Origin: Diplolepis rosae
Taxonomy: Eukaryota; Arthropoda; Insecta; Hymenoptera; Diplolepididae
NCBI GenBank assembly: GCA_030998225.1
Contig: JAPYXD010000745.1
Coordinates: forward strand, 248,001-312,000
Length of the DNA stretch: 64,000 bases
Direction of reading: 5' to 3'
Shown one piece after another: positions 50,257-62,815 of the stretch. Positions within the stretch are counted from its first letter, which is position 1, and each line of letters starts with the position of its first letter. A program made the position numbers and the translations under genes. The notes under the pieces are model-generated. The model made no database searches. It was not told the origin of the DNA and saw only the letters and a list, made by a program, of their open reading frames with translations.

Positions 50257-50477
50257 GCTGAGAACTGAAATTAAGGATAGCTGGATTATATTTTAGACAT
50301 CACGTCATTTTGAAAATTATATCTAGTAGTCCAAGTGCCTAAAATACATCTTCCTCAGGAAGTTAAGCTGAGAACTGAAAATTAAGATACCTAGTACATA
50401 TTTTTGAGATCCCGTCATTCAAAAAATTATATTTAGTGTTCCAAGTGCCTAAAATACATCTTCCTCAGGGAACTTAA
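50257..50477 (+). repeat. H-F cassette lacking G (copy 1)
   Basis: H 50257-50366 and F 50367-50477 are followed at once by the TCTGAG A-class monomer that normally comes after G. F has CATTCAAAAAATT, as in cassette 21. One whole monomer is missing, in register. Confidence 0.88.
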
Positions 50478-51032
50478 TCTGAGAACTGAAATTAAGAATA
50501 CCTGGATTATATTTTAGAGATCCCGTCATTTTGAAAATTATATCTAGTAGTGCAGGTGCTTAAAAACCATCATCCTCAGGAAATTTGAGCTAAGAGCTGA
50601 AAATTAAGATACCTAGTTGATATTATAGAGATCCCGTCATTTTGAAAATTATATTTAGTAGTCCAGGTGCTTAAAAAACATCGTCCTCAGGGAACTTAAG
50701 CCGAGAACTGAAGTTAAGGACAACTGGATTATATTTTAGAGATCCCGTCATTGTGAAAATTATATCTAGTAGTCCAGGTGCTTAAAAACCATCTTCCTCA
50801 GGAAATTTGAGCTAAGAGCTGAAAATTAAGATACCTAGTTGATATTATAAAGATCCCGTCATTTTGAAAATTATATTCAGTAGTCCAGGTGCTTAAAAAA
50901 CATCTTCCTCAGGGAACTTAAGCTGAGAACTGAAATTAAGGATAGCTGGATTATATTTTAGACATCACGTCATTTTCAAAATTATATCTAGTAGTCCAGG
51001 TGCTTAAAAACCATCTTACTCAGGGATCTTAA

Positions 51033-51364
51033 GCTGAGAACTGAAATTAAGGATAGCTGGATTATATTTCAGACAGCACGTCATTTTGAAAATTATATCT
51101 AGTAGTCCAAGTGCCTAAAATACATCTTCCTCAGGAAGTTAAGCTGAGAACTGAAAATTAAGATACCTAGTACATATTTTTGAGATCCCGTCATTTAAAA
51201 AATTATATTTAGTGTTCCAAGTGCCTAAAATACATCTTCCTCAGGGAACTTCAGCTGAGAACTGAAAATAAAGATACAGGGTACATATTTTAGAGATCCC
51301 GTCATTTTGAAAACTATAGTTAGTGTTCCAGGTGCTTAAAGAACATCTTCCTCAGGGAACTTAA
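51033..51364 (+). repeat. H-F-G cassette 22
   Basis: G has TTAGTGTTCCAGG instead of TTAGTGGTCCAGG, shared only with cassette 23, 3,105 bp on. Confidence 0.9.
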
Positions 51365-52661
51365 TCTGAGAACTGAAATTAAGGATACCTGGATTATATT
51401 TTAGAGATCCCGTCATTTTGAAAATTATATCTAGTAGTGCAGGTGCTTAAAAACCATCATCCTCAGGAAATTTGAGCTAAGAGCTGAAAATTAAGATACC
51501 TAGTTTATATTATAGAGATCCCGTCATTTTGAAAATTATATTTAGTAGTCCAGGTGCTTAAAAAACATCGTCCTCAGGGAACTTAAGCTGAGAACTGAAG
51601 TTAAGGACAACTGGATTATATTTTAGAGATCCCCTCATTGTGAAAATTATATCTAGTAGTCCAGGTGCTTAAAAAGCATCTGCCTCAGGGAAAGTAATCT
51701 GAGAACTGAAAATTAAGATACCTAGTTGATATTATAGAGATCCCGTCATTTTGATAATTATATTTAGAAGTCAAGGTGCTTTAAAAACATCTTCCTCAGG
51801 GAATTTAAGCTGAGAACTAAAATTAAGGATACCTGGATTATATTTCAGAGATCCCGTCGTTTTGAAAATTATATCTAGTAGTTCAGGTGCTTAAAAACCA
51901 TCTTCCTCAGGAAATTTGAGCTAAGAGCTGATAATCAAGATACCTAGTTGATATTATAAAGATCCCGTCATTTTGAATATTATATTCAATAGTCCAGGTG
52001 CTTAGAAAACATCTTTCTCAGGGAATTTAAGCTGAGAACTAAAATTAAGGATACCTGGATTATATTTTGGAGATCCCGTCATTTTGAAAATTATATCTAG
52101 TAGTGCAGGTGCTTAAAAACCATCTTCCTCAGGAAATTTGAGCTAAGAGCTGGAAATTAAGATACCTAGTTGATATTATAAAGATCCCGTCATTTTGAAA
52201 ATTATATTCGGTAGTCCAGGTGCTTAAAAACATCTTCCTCAGGGAACTTAAGCTAAGAACTGAAGTTAAGGACAACTGGATTATATTTCAGAGATCCCGT
52301 CATTGTGAAAATTATATCTAGTAGTCCAGGTGCTTAAAAACCATCTGCCTCAGAGAACGTAAACTGAGAACTGAAAATTAAGATACCTAGTTGATATTAT
52401 AGAGATCCCGTCATTTTGATAATTATATTTAGAAGTCAAGGTGCTTAAAAAACATCTTCCTCAGGGAATTTAAGCTGAGAACTAAAATTAAGGATACCTG
52501 GATTATATTTTAGAGATCCCGTCGTTTTGAAAATTATATCTAGTAGTTCAGGTGCTTAAAAACCATCTTCCTCAGGAAATTTGAGCTAAGAGCTGAAAAT
52601 TAAGATACCTAGTTGATATTATAGAGATCCCGTCATTTTGAAAACCATATTTAGTAGTCCT

Positions 52662-52690
52662 GGTGCTTAAAAACACAGTGCCTCAGGGAA
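52662..52690 (+). other. Disrupted tail before K copy 6
   Basis: Reads CTTAAAAACACAGTGCCTCAGG where copies 3,105 bp to the left and right read CTTAAAAAACATCTTCCTCAGG. A local change in one of three near-identical units. Confidence 0.5.
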
Positions 52691-52695
52691 CTTAA

Positions 52696-52806
52696 TCTAA
52701 GAACTTAAACTAAGGATACCTGGATTGTATTTTAGAGATCCCGTCATTTTGAAAATTATATTTAGAATTCCATGTTCCTGAAATACATCTTCCAAAGGGA
52801 ATTTAA
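52696..52806 (+). repeat. K monomer 6 (GAATTC at 52,765)
   Basis: GATTGTATTTTAG and GAATTCCATG. Lies 3,105 bp from copies 5 and 7. Confidence 0.88.
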
Positions 52807-53361
52807 GCTGAGAACTAAAATTAAGGATACCTGGATTATATTTTGGAGATCCCGTCGTTTTGAAAATTATATCTAGTAGTGCAGGTGCTTAAAAACCATC
52901 TTCCTCAGGAAATTTGAGCTAAGAGCTGAAAATTAAGATACCTAGTTGATATTATAAAGATCCCGTCATTTTGAAAATTATATTCAGTAGTCCAGGTGCT
53001 TAAAAAACATCTTTCTCAGGGAACTTAAGCTGAGAACTGAAATTAAGGATAGCTGGATTATATTTTGGAGATCCCGTCGTTTTGAAAATTATATCTAGTA
53101 GTGCAGGTGCTTACAAACCATCTTCCACAGGAAAATTTAGCAAAGATCTGAAAATTAAGATACGTAGTTGATATTATAAAGATCCCGTCATTTTGAAAAT
53201 TATATTCAGTAGTCCAGGTGCTTAAAAAACATCTTTCTCAGGGAACTTAAGCTGAGAACTGAAATTAAGGATAGCTGGATTATATTTTAGACATCACGTC
53301 ATTTTCAAAATTATATCTAGTAGTCCAGGTGCTTAAAAACCATCTTACTCAGGGATCTTAA

Positions 53362-53582
53362 GCTGAGAACTGAAATTAAGGATAGCTGGATTATATTTTA
53401 GACATCACGTCATTTTGAAAATTATATCTAGTAGTCCAAGTGCCTAAAATACATCTTCCTCAGGAAGTTAAGCTGAGAACTGAAAATTAAGATACCTAGT
53501 ACATATTTTTGAGATCCCGTCATTTAAAAAATTATATTTAGTGTTCCAAGTGCCTAAAATACATCTTCCTCAGGGAACTTAA
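53362..53582 (+). repeat. H-F cassette lacking G (copy 2)
   Basis: H 53362-53471 and F 53472-53582, then the TCTGAG A-class monomer. Same G-less junction as at 50,257, but F has CATTTAAAAAATT. Confidence 0.88.
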
Positions 53583-54137
53583 TCTGAGAACTGAAATTAA
53601 GGATACCTGGATTATATTTTAGAGATCCCGTCATTTTGAAAATTATATCTAGTAGTGCAGGTGCTTAAAAACCATCATCCTCAGGAAATTTGAGCTAAGA
53701 GCTGAAAATTAAGATACCTAGTTGATATTATAGAGATCCCGTCATTTTGAAAATTATATTTAGTAGTCCAGGTGCTTAAAAAACATCGTCCTCAGGGAAC
53801 TTAAGCCGAGAACTGAAGTTAAGGACAACTGGATTATATTTTAGAGATCCCGTCATTGTGAAAATTATATCTAGTAGTCCAGGTGCTTAAAAACCATCTT
53901 CCTCAGGAAATTTGAGCTAAGAGCTGAAAATTAAGATACCTAGTTGATATTATAAAGATCCCGTCATTTTGAAAATTATATTCAGTAGTCCAGGTGCTTA
54001 AAAAACATCTTCCTCAGGGAACTTAAGCTGAGAACTGAAATTAAGGATAGCTGGATTATATTTTAGACATCACGTCATTTTCAAAATTATATCTAGTAGT
54101 CCAGGTGCTTAAAAACCATCTTACTCAGGGATCTTAA

Positions 54138-54469
54138 GCTGAGAACTGAAATTAAGGATAGCTGGATTATATTTCAGACAGCACGTCATTTTGAAAATTA
54201 TATCTAGTAGTCCAAGTGCCTAAAATACATCTTCCTCAGGAAGTTAAGCTGAGAACTGAAAATTAAGATACCTAGTACATATTTTTGAGATCCCGTCATT
54301 TAAAAAATTATATTTAGTGTTCCAAGTGCCTAAAATACATCTTCCTCAGGGAACTTCAGCTGAGAACTGAAAATAAAGATACAGGGTACATATTTTAGAG
54401 ATCCCGTCATTTTGAAAACTATAGTTAGTGTTCCAGGTGCTTAAAGAACATCTTCCTCAGGGAACTTAA
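54138..54469 (+). repeat. H-F-G cassette 23
   Basis: Same private TTAGTGTTCCAGG in G as cassette 22. Confidence 0.9.
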
Positions 54470-55800
54470 TCTGAGAACTGAAATTAAGGATACCTGGATT
54501 ATATTTTAGAGATCCCGTCATTTTGAAAATTATATCTAGTAGTGCAGGTGCTTAAAAACCATCATCCTCAGGAAATTTGAGCTAAGAGCTGAAAATTAAG
54601 ATACCTAGTTGATATTATAGAGATCCCGTCATTTTGAAAATTATATTTAGTAGTCCAGGTGCTTAAAAAACATCGTCCTCAGGGAACTTAAGCTGAGAAC
54701 TGAAGTTAAGGACAACTGGATTATATTTTAGAGATCCCCTCATTGTGAAAATTATATCTAGTAGTCCAGGTGCTTAAAAAGCATCTGCCTCAGGGAAAGT
54801 AATCTGAGAACTGAAAATTAAGATACCTAGTTGATATTATAGAGATCCCGTCATTTTGATAATTATATTTAGAAGTCAAGGTGCTTAAAAAAAATCTTCC
54901 TCAGGGAATTTAAGCTGAGAACTAAAATTAAGATACCTGGATTATATTTCAGAGATCCCGACATTTTGAAAATTATATCTAGTAGTCCAGGTGCTTAAAA
55001 ACCATCTTCCTCAGGAAATTTGAGCGAAGAGCTGATAATTAAGATACCTAGTTGATATTATAAAGATCCCGTCATTTTGTATATTATATTCAATAGTCCA
55101 GGTGCTTAAAAAACATCTTTCTCATGGAATTTAATCTGAGAACTAAAATTAAGGATACCTGTATTATATTTTGGATATCCCGTCGTTTTGAAAATTATAT
55201 CTAGTAGTGCAGGTGCTTAAAAACCATCTTCCTCAGGAAATTTGAGCTAAGAGCTGAAAATTAAGATACCTAGTTGATATTATAAAGATCCCGTCATTTT
55301 GAAAAATATATCTGTTAGTCCAGGTGCTTAAAAACCAACTTCATCAGGGAACTTAAGCTAAGAACTGAAGTTAAGGACAACTGGATTATATTTTAGAGAT
55401 CCCGTCATTGTGAAAATTATATCTAGTAGTCCAGGTGCTTAAAAACCATCTGCCTCAGAGAACGTAAACTGAGAACTGAAAATTAAGATACCTAGTTGAT
55501 ATTATAGAGATCCCGTCATTTTGATAATTATATTTAGAAGTCAAGGTGCTTAAAAAACATCTTCCTCAGGGAATTTAAGCTGAGAACTAAAATTAAGGAT
55601 ACCTGGATTATATTTTAGAGATCCCGTCGTTTTGAAAATTATATTTAGTAGTTCAGGTGCTTAATAACCATCTTCCTCAGGAAATTTGAGCTAAGAGCTG
55701 AGAATAAAGATACCTAGTTGATATTATAGAGATCCCGTCATTTTGAAAACCATATTTAGTAGTCCTGGTGCTTAAAAAACATCTTCCTCAGGGAACTTAA

Positions 55801-55911
55801 TCTAAGAACTTAAACTAAGGATACCTGGATTGTATTTTAGAGATCCCGTCATTTTGAAAATTATATTTAGAATTCCATGTTCCTGAAATACATCTTCCAA
55901 AGGGAATTTAA
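55801..55911 (+). repeat. K monomer 7 (GAATTC at 55,870)
   Basis: GATTGTATTTTAG and GAATTCCATG; followed by an A monomer with private ACCTAGATTATATTTTTTAG. Confidence 0.88.
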
Positions 55912-56466
55912 GCTGAGAACTAAAATTAAGGATACCTAGATTATATTTTTTAGATCCCGTCATTTTGAAAATTATATCTAGTAGTGCAGGTGCTTAAAAA
56001 CCATCTTCCTCAGGAAATTTGAGCTAAGAGCTGAAAATTAAGATACCTAGTTGATATTATAGAGATCCCGTCATTTTGAAAATTATATTCAGTAGTCCAG
56101 GTGCTTAAAAAACATCTTCCTCAGGGAACTTAAGCTGAGAACTAAAATTAAGGATACCTGGATTATATTTTGGAGATCCCGTCGTTTTGAAAATTATATC
56201 TAGTAGTGCAGGTGCTTACAAACCATCTTCCTCAGGAAATTTGAGCTAAGAGCTGAAAATTAAGATACGTAGTTGATATTATAAAGATCCCGTCATTTTG
56301 AAAATTATATTCAGTAGTCCAGGTGCTTAAAAAACATCTTTCTCAGGGAACTTAAGCTGAGAACTGAAATTAAGGATAGCTGGATTATATTTTAGACATC
56401 ACGTCATTTTCAAAATTATATCTAGTAGTCCAGGTGCTTAAAAACCATCTTACTCAGGGATCTTAA

Positions 56467-56798
56467 GCTGAGAACTGAAATTAAGGATAGCTGGATTATA
56501 TTTTAGACATCACGTCATTTTGAAAATTATATCTAGTAGTCCAAGTGCCTAAAATACATCTTCCTCAGGAAGTTAAGCTGAGAACTGAAAATTAAGATAC
56601 CTAGTACATATTTTTGAGATCCCGTCATTTAAAAAATTATATTTAGTGTTCCAAGTGCCTAAAATACATCTTCCTCAGGGAACTTCAGCTGAGAACTGAA
56701 AATAAAGATACAGGGTACATATTTTAGAGATCCCGTCATTTTGAAAACTATAGTTAGTGGTCCAGGTGCTTAAAGAACATCTTCCTCAGGGAACTTAA
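56467..56798 (+). repeat. H-F-G cassette 24
   Basis: Occupies the place of the G-less cassettes in the third 28-mer unit, exactly 3,105 bp after the second, but keeps G. H has GACATCACGTC. Confidence 0.9.
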
Positions 56799-57353
56799 TC
56801 TGAGAACTGAAATTAAGGATACCTGGATTATATTTTAGAGATCCCGTCATTTTGAAAATTATATCTAGTAGTGCAGGTGCTTAAAAACCATCATCCTCAG
56901 GAAATTTGAGCTAAGAGCTGAAAATTAAGATACCTAGTTGATATTATAGAGATCCCGTCATTTTGAAAATTATATTTAGTAGTCCAGGTGCTTAAAAAAC
57001 ATCTTCCTCAGGGAACTTAAGCTGAGAACTGAAGTTAAGGACAACTGGATTATATTTTAGAGATCCCGTCATTGTGAAAATTATATCTAGTAGTCCAGGT
57101 GCTTAAAAACCATCTTCCTCAGGAAATTTGAGCTAAGAGCTGAAAATTAAGATACCTAGTTGATATTATAAAGATCCCGTCATTTTGAAAATTATATTCA
57201 GTAGTCCAGGTGCTTAAAAAACATCTTCCTCAGGGAACTTAAGCTGAGAACTGAAATTAAGGATAGCTGGATTATATTTTAGACATCACGTCATTTTCAA
57301 AATTATATCTAGTAGTCCAGGTGCTTAAAAACCATCTTACTCAGGGATCTTAA

Positions 57354-57685
57354 GCTGAGAACTGAAATTAAGGATAGCTGGATTATATTTCAGACAGCAC
57401 GTCATTTTGAAAATTATATCTAGTAGTCCAAGTGCCTAAAATACATCTTCCTCAGGAAGTTAAGCTGAGAACTGAAAATTAAGATACCTAGTACATATTT
57501 TTGAGATCCCGTCATTTAAAAAATTATATTTAGTGTTCCAAGTGCCTAAAATACATCTTCCTCAGGGAACTTCAGCTGAGAACTGAAAATAAAGATACAG
57601 GGTACATATTTTAGAGATCCCGTCATTTTGAAAACTATAGTTAGTGGTCCAGGTGCTTAAAGAACATCTTCCTCAGGGAACTTAA
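57354..57685 (+). repeat. H-F-G cassette 25
   Basis: Second cassette of the third unit; H has CAGACAGCACGTC. The next A monomer has a two-base deletion at about 57,727 (TTTAGAGTCCCG), and the B monomer after it reads GCTAAGTTCGG. Confidence 0.9.
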
Positions 57686-58505
57686 TCTGAGAACTGAAAT
57701 TAAGGATACCTGGATTATATTTTAGAGTCCCGTCATTTTGAAAATTATATCTAGTAGTGCAGGTGCTTAAAAACCATCTTCCTCAGGAAATTTGAGCTAA
57801 GTTCGGAAAATTAAGATACCTAGTTGATATTATAGAGATCCCGTCATTTTGAAAATTATATTTAGTAGTCCAGGTGCTTAAAAAACATCTTCCTCAGGGA
57901 ACTTAAGCTGAGAACTGAAGTTAAGGACAACTGGATTATATTTTAGAGATCCCGTCATTGTGAAAATTATATCTAGTAGTCCAGGTGCTTAAAAAGCATC
58001 TGCCTCAGGGAAAGTAATCTGAGAACTGAAAATTAAGATACCTAGTTGATATTATAGAGATCCCGTCATTTTGATAATTATATTTAGAAGTCAAGGTGCT
58101 TAAAAAACATCTTCCTCAGGGAATTTAAGCTGAGAACTAAAATTAAGGATACCTGGATTATATTTTGGAGATCCCGTCGTTTTGAAAATTATATCTAGTA
58201 GTGCAGGTGCTTAAAAACCATCTTCCTCAGGAAATTTGAGCTAAGAGCTGAAAATTAAGATACCTAGTTGATATTATAAAGATCCCGTCATTTTGAAAAT
58301 TATATTCAGTAGTCCAGGTGCTTCAAAAACATCTTCCTCAGGGAACTTAAGCTAAGAACTGAAGTTAAGGACAACTGGATTATATTTTAGAGATCCCGTC
58401 ATTGTGAAAATTATATCTAGTAGTCCAGGTGCTTAAAAACCATCTGCCTCAGAGAACGTAAACTGAGAACTGAAAATTAAGATACCTAGTTGATATTATA
58501 GAGAT

Positions 58506-58549
58506 CCGATCATTTTGATAATTATATTTAGGATTCAAGGTGCTTTAAA
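58506..58549 (+). other. D-monomer patch shared with 30.55 kb
   Basis: CCGATCATTTTGATAATTAT, TTAGGATTCAAGG and GCTTTAAAACC recur here together, 27,956 bp from the first copy. The preceding AGAGAACGTAAACTGAG also agrees. The following monomers differ. Confidence 0.75.
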
Positions 58550-58793
58550 ACCATCTTACTCAGGGATCTTAAGCTGAGAACTGAAATTAAGGATACCTGG
58601 ATTATATTTTAGAGATCCCGTCGTTTTGAAAATTATATCTAGTAGTGCAGGTGCTTAAAAACCATCTTCCTCAGGTAATTTGAGATAAGAGCTGAAAATT
58701 AAGATACCTAGTTGATATTATAAAGATCCCGTCATTTTGAAAATTATATTCAGTAGTCCAGGTGCTTAAAAACATCTTCCTCAGGGAACTTAA

Positions 58794-58904
58794 GCTGAGA
58801 ACTTAAACTAAGGATACCTGGATTGTATTTTAGAGATCCCGTCATTTTGAAAATTATATTTAGAATTCCATGTTCCTGAAATACATCTTCCAAAGGGAAT
58901 TTAA
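58794..58904 (+). repeat. K monomer 8 (GAATTC at 58,863)
   Basis: Begins GCTGAGAACTTAAACTAAGG rather than TCTAAGAACTTAAACTAAGG, so its first bases come from another monomer type. Opens the dense K block. Confidence 0.85.
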
Positions 58905-59126
58905 GCTGAGAACTAAAATTAAGGATACCTGGATTATATTTTGGAGATCCCGTCGTTTTGAAAATTATATCTAGTAGTGCAGGTGCTTAAAAACCATCTT
59001 CCTCAGGAAATTTGAGCTAAGAGCTGAGAATAAAGATACCTAGTTGATATTATAGAGATCCCGTCATTTTGAAAACCATAATTAGTAGTCCTGGTGCTTA
59101 AAAAACATCTTCCTCAGGGAACTTAA

Positions 59127-59237
59127 TCTAAGAACTTAAACTAAGGATACCTGGATTGTATTTTAGAGATCCCGTCATTTTGAAAATTATATTTAGAATT
59201 CCATGTTCCTGAAATACATCTTCCAAAGGGAATTTAA
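59127..59237 (+). repeat. K monomer 9 (GAATTC at 59,196)
   Basis: Preceded by a B monomer with GAGAATAAAG, GAAAACCATAATTAG and GTCCTGG. Followed downstream by a monomer with private GCTGAGTACTAAAATTAAGG. Confidence 0.85.
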
Positions 59238-59681
59238 GCTGAGAACTAAAATTAAGGATACCTGGATTATATTTTGGAGATCCCGTCGTTTTGAAAATTA
59301 TATCTAGTAGTGCAGGTGCTTAAAAACCATCTTCCTCAGGAAATTTGAGCTAAGAGCTGAAAATTAAGATACCTAGTTGATATTATAAAGATCCCGTCAT
59401 TTTGAAAATTATATTCAGTAGTCCAGGTGCTTAAAAAACATCTTCCTCAGGGAACTTAAGCTGAGTACTAAAATTAAGGATAATTGGATTATATTTTAGA
59501 GATCCCGTCATTGTGAAAATTATATCTAGTAGTGCAGGTGCTTAAAAACCATCTGCCTCAGGGAACGTAATCTGAGAACTGAAAATTAAGATACCTAGTT
59601 GATATTATAGAGATCCCGTCATTTTGAAAATTATATTTAGTAGTCCAGGTGCTTAAAAAACATCTTCCTCAGGGAACATAA

Positions 59682-59792
59682 GCTGAGAACTTAAACTAAG
59701 GATACCTGGATTGTATTTTAGAGATCCCGTCATTTTGAAAATTATATTTAGAATTCCATGTTCCTGAAATACATCTTCCAAAGGGAATTTAA
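59682..59792 (+). repeat. K monomer 10 (GAATTC at 59,751)
   Basis: Starts GCTGAGAACTTAAACTAAGG, as K copy 8 does 888 bp earlier. Confidence 0.85.
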
Positions 59793-60014
59793 GCTGAGAA
59801 CTAAAATTAAGGATACCTGGATTATATTTTGGAGATCCCGTCGTTTTGAAAATTATATCTAGTAGTGCAGGTGCTTAAAAACCATCTTCCTCAGGAAATT
59901 TGAGCTAAGAGCTGAAAATTAAGATACCTAGTTGATATTATAGAGATCCCGTCATTTTGATAACCATATTTAGTAGTCCTGGTGCTTAAAAAACATATTC
60001 CTCAGGGAACTTAA

Positions 60015-60125
60015 TCTAAGAACTTAAACTAAGGATACCTGGATTGTATTTTAGAGATCCCGTCATTTTGAAAATTATATTTAGAATTCCATGTTCCTGA
60101 AATACATCTTCCAAAGGGAATTTAA
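60015..60125 (+). repeat. K monomer 11 (GAATTC at 60,084)
   Basis: Preceded by a B monomer with private TTTTGATAACCATATTTAG and CATATTCCTCAGG. Confidence 0.85.
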
Positions 60126-60569
60126 GCTGAGAACTAAAATTAAGGATACCTGGATTATATTTTGGAGATCCCGTCGTTTTGAAAATTATATCTAGTAGTG
60201 CAGGTGCTTAAAAACCATCTTCCTCAGGAAATTTGAGCTAAGAGCTGAAAATTAAGATACCTAGTTGATATTATAAAGATCCCGTCATTTTGAAAATTAT
60301 ATTCAGTAGTCCAGGTGCTTAAAAAACATCTTCCTCAGGGAACTTAAGCTGAGAACTAAAATTAAGGATACCTAGATTATATTTTGGAGATTTCGTCGTT
60401 TTGAAAATTATATCTAGTAGTGCAGGTGCTTAAAAACCATCTTCCTCGGGAAATTTGAGCTAAGAGCTGAGAATAAAGATACCTAGTTGATATTATAGAG
60501 ATCCCGTCATTTTGAAAACCATATTTAGTAGTCCTGGTGCTTAAAAAACATCTTCCTCAGGGAACTTAA

Positions 60570-60680
60570 TCTAAGAACTTAAACTAAGGATACCTGGATT
60601 GTATTTTAGAGATCCCGTCATTTTGAAAATTATATTTAGAATTCCATGTTCCTGAAATACATCTTCCAAAGGGAATTTAA
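60570..60680 (+). repeat. K monomer 12 (GAATTC at 60,639)
   Basis: Last K copy. Two monomers on, a B copy has AAGATTCGTC for AAGATCCCGTC, a one-base loss in the core. Confidence 0.85.
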
Positions 60681-61012
60681 GCTGAGAACTAAAATTAAGG
60701 ATACCTGGATTATATTTTGGAGATCCCGTCGTTTTGAAAATTATATCTAGTAGTGCAGGTGCTTAAAAACCATCTTCCTCAGGAAATTTGAGCTAAGAGC
60801 TGAAAATTAAGATACCTAGTTGATATTATAAAGATTCGTCATTTTGAAAATTATATTCAGTAGTCCAGGTGCTTAAAAAACATCTTCCTCAGGGAACTTA
60901 AGCTGACAACTGAAATTAAGGATAGCTGGATTATATTTTAGACATCACGTCATTATCAAAATTATATTCAGTAGTCCAGGTGCTTAAAAACCATCTTACT
61001 CAGGGATCTTAA

Positions 61013-61344
61013 GCTGAGAACTGAAATTAAGGATAGCTGGATTATATTTTAGACATCACGTCATTTTGAAAATTATATCTAGTAGTCCAAGTGCCTAAAA
61101 TACATCTTCCTCAGGAAGTTAAGCTGAGAACTGAAAATTAAGATACCTAGTACATATTTTTGAGATCCCGTCATTTAAAAAATTATATTTAGTGTTCCAA
61201 GTGCCTAAAATACATCTTCCTCAGGGAACTTCAGCTGAGAACTGAAAATAAAGATACAGGGTACATATTTTAGAGATCCCGTCATTTTGAAAACTATAGT
61301 TAGTGGTCCAGGTGCTTAAAGAACATCTTCCTCACGGAACTTAA
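61013..61344 (+). repeat. H-F-G cassette 26
   Basis: H with GACATCACGTC and TAAAATACATC. G ends CCTCACGGAAC. The extra H-like monomer before it has a hybrid TTATCAAAATTATATTCAG tail. Confidence 0.9.
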
Positions 61345-62760
61345 TCTGAGAACTGAAATTAAGGATACCTGGATTATATTTTAGAGATCCCGTCATTTTG
61401 AAAATTATATCTAGTAGTGCAGGTGCTTAAAAACCATCATCCTCAGGAAATTTGAGCTAAGAGCTGAAAATTAAGATACCTAGTTGATATTATAGAGATC
61501 CCGTCATTTTGAAAATTATATTTAGTAGTCCAGGTGCTTAAAAAACATCTTCCTCAGGGAACTTAAGCTGAGAACTGAAGTTAAGGACAACTGGATTATA
61601 TTTTAGAGATCCCGTCATTGTGAAAATTATATCTAGTAGTCCAGGTGCTTAAAAACCATCTGCCTCAGGGAACGTAATCTGAGAACTGAAAATTAAGATA
61701 CCTAGTTGATATTATAGAGATCCCGTCATTTTGAAAATTATATTTAGTAGTCCAGGTGCTTAAAAAACATCTTCCTCAGGGAACTTAAGCTGAGAACTGA
61801 AGTTAAGGACAACTGGATTATATTTTAGAGATCCCGTCATTGTGAAAATTATATCTAGTAGTCCAGGTGCTTAAAAACTATCTGCCTCAGGGAACGTAAT
61901 CTGAGAACTGAAAATTAAGATACCTAGTTGATATTATAAAGATCCCGTCATTTTGAAAATTATATTCAGTAGTCCAGGTGCTTAAAAAACATCTTCCTCA
62001 GGGAATTTAAGCTGAGAACTAAAATTAAGGATACCTGGATTATATTTTGGAGATCCCGTCGTTTTGAAAATTATATCTAGTAGTGCAGGTGCTTAAAAAC
62101 CATCTTTCTCAGGAAATTTGAGCTAAGAGCTGAAAATTAAGATACCTAGTTTATATTATAGAGATCCCGTCATTTTGAAAATTATATTTAGTAGTCCAGG
62201 TGCTTAAAATACATCTTCCTCAGGGAACTTAAGCTGAGAACTGAAGTTAAGGACACCTGGATTATATTTTGGAGATCCCGTCGTTTTGAAAATTATATCT
62301 AGTAGTGCAGGTGCTTACAAACCATCTTACTCAGGAAATTTGAGCTAAAAGCTGAAAATTAAGATACCTAGTAGATATTATAAAGATCCTGTCATTTTGA
62401 AAATTATATTCAGTAGTCCAGGTGCTTAAAAAACATCTTCCTCAGGGAACTTAAGCTAAGAACTGAAGTTAAGGACAGATGGATTATATTTTAGAGATCC
62501 CGTCATTGTGAAAATTATATCTAGTAGTCCAGGTGCTTAAAAACCATCTGCCTCAGGGAACGTAATCTGAGAACTGAAAATTAAGATACCTAGTTGATAT
62601 TATAAAGATCCCGTCATTTTGAAAATTATATTTAGAAGTCAAGGTGCTTAAAAAACATCTTCCTCAGGGAATTTAAGCTGAGAACTAAAATTAAGGATAC
62701 CTGGATTATATTTTAGATATCCCGTCGTTTTGAAAATTATATCTTGTAGTGCAGGTGCTT

Positions 62761-62815
62761 AAAAACCATCTTCCTCTGTAATTTTTAGATTAGATCTGAA
62801 AATTAAGATACCTAG
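62761..62815 (+). other. Cluster of changes at a monomer junction
   Basis: CTTCCTCTGTAATTTTTAGA and TTAGATCTG replace the usual CTTCCTCAGGTAATTTGAGA and TAAGAGCTG. It contains an AGATCT site not seen at this position in other monomers. Confidence 0.55.

Larger units (their letters stand above)
50257..56466 (+). repeat. Two tandem 3,105-bp (28-mer) units plus a partial third
   Basis: Units 50257-53361 and 53362-56466; a third runs from 56,467 to about 58,080. Rare markers keep the spacing: TACGTAGTTG at 50,056, 53,161 and 56,266; GAATTC at 49,660, 52,765 and 55,870; CATCGTCCTCAG and AAGCCGAG in units one and two; CCCCTCATTGTG at 51,631 and 54,736; AAAAAGCATCTGCC near 51,673, 54,778 and 57,992. 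Each unit has two H-F(-G) cassettes 776 bp apart, or 887 bp in the third unit, where G is present. Confidence 0.88.
58863..60680 (+). repeat. 888-bp (8-mer) K-rich higher-order expansion
   Basis: Five GAATTC sites at 58,863, 59,196, 59,751, 60,084 and 60,639 give alternating gaps of 333, 555, 333 and 555 bp, so each 8-monomer unit holds two K copies, three and five monomers apart. All gaps are exact multiples of 111. K copies 8 and 10 both start GCTGAGAACTTAAAC, while 9, 11 and 12 start TCTAAGAACTTAAAC. Elsewhere K copies are usually 1.2-10 kb apart. Confidence 0.85.
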
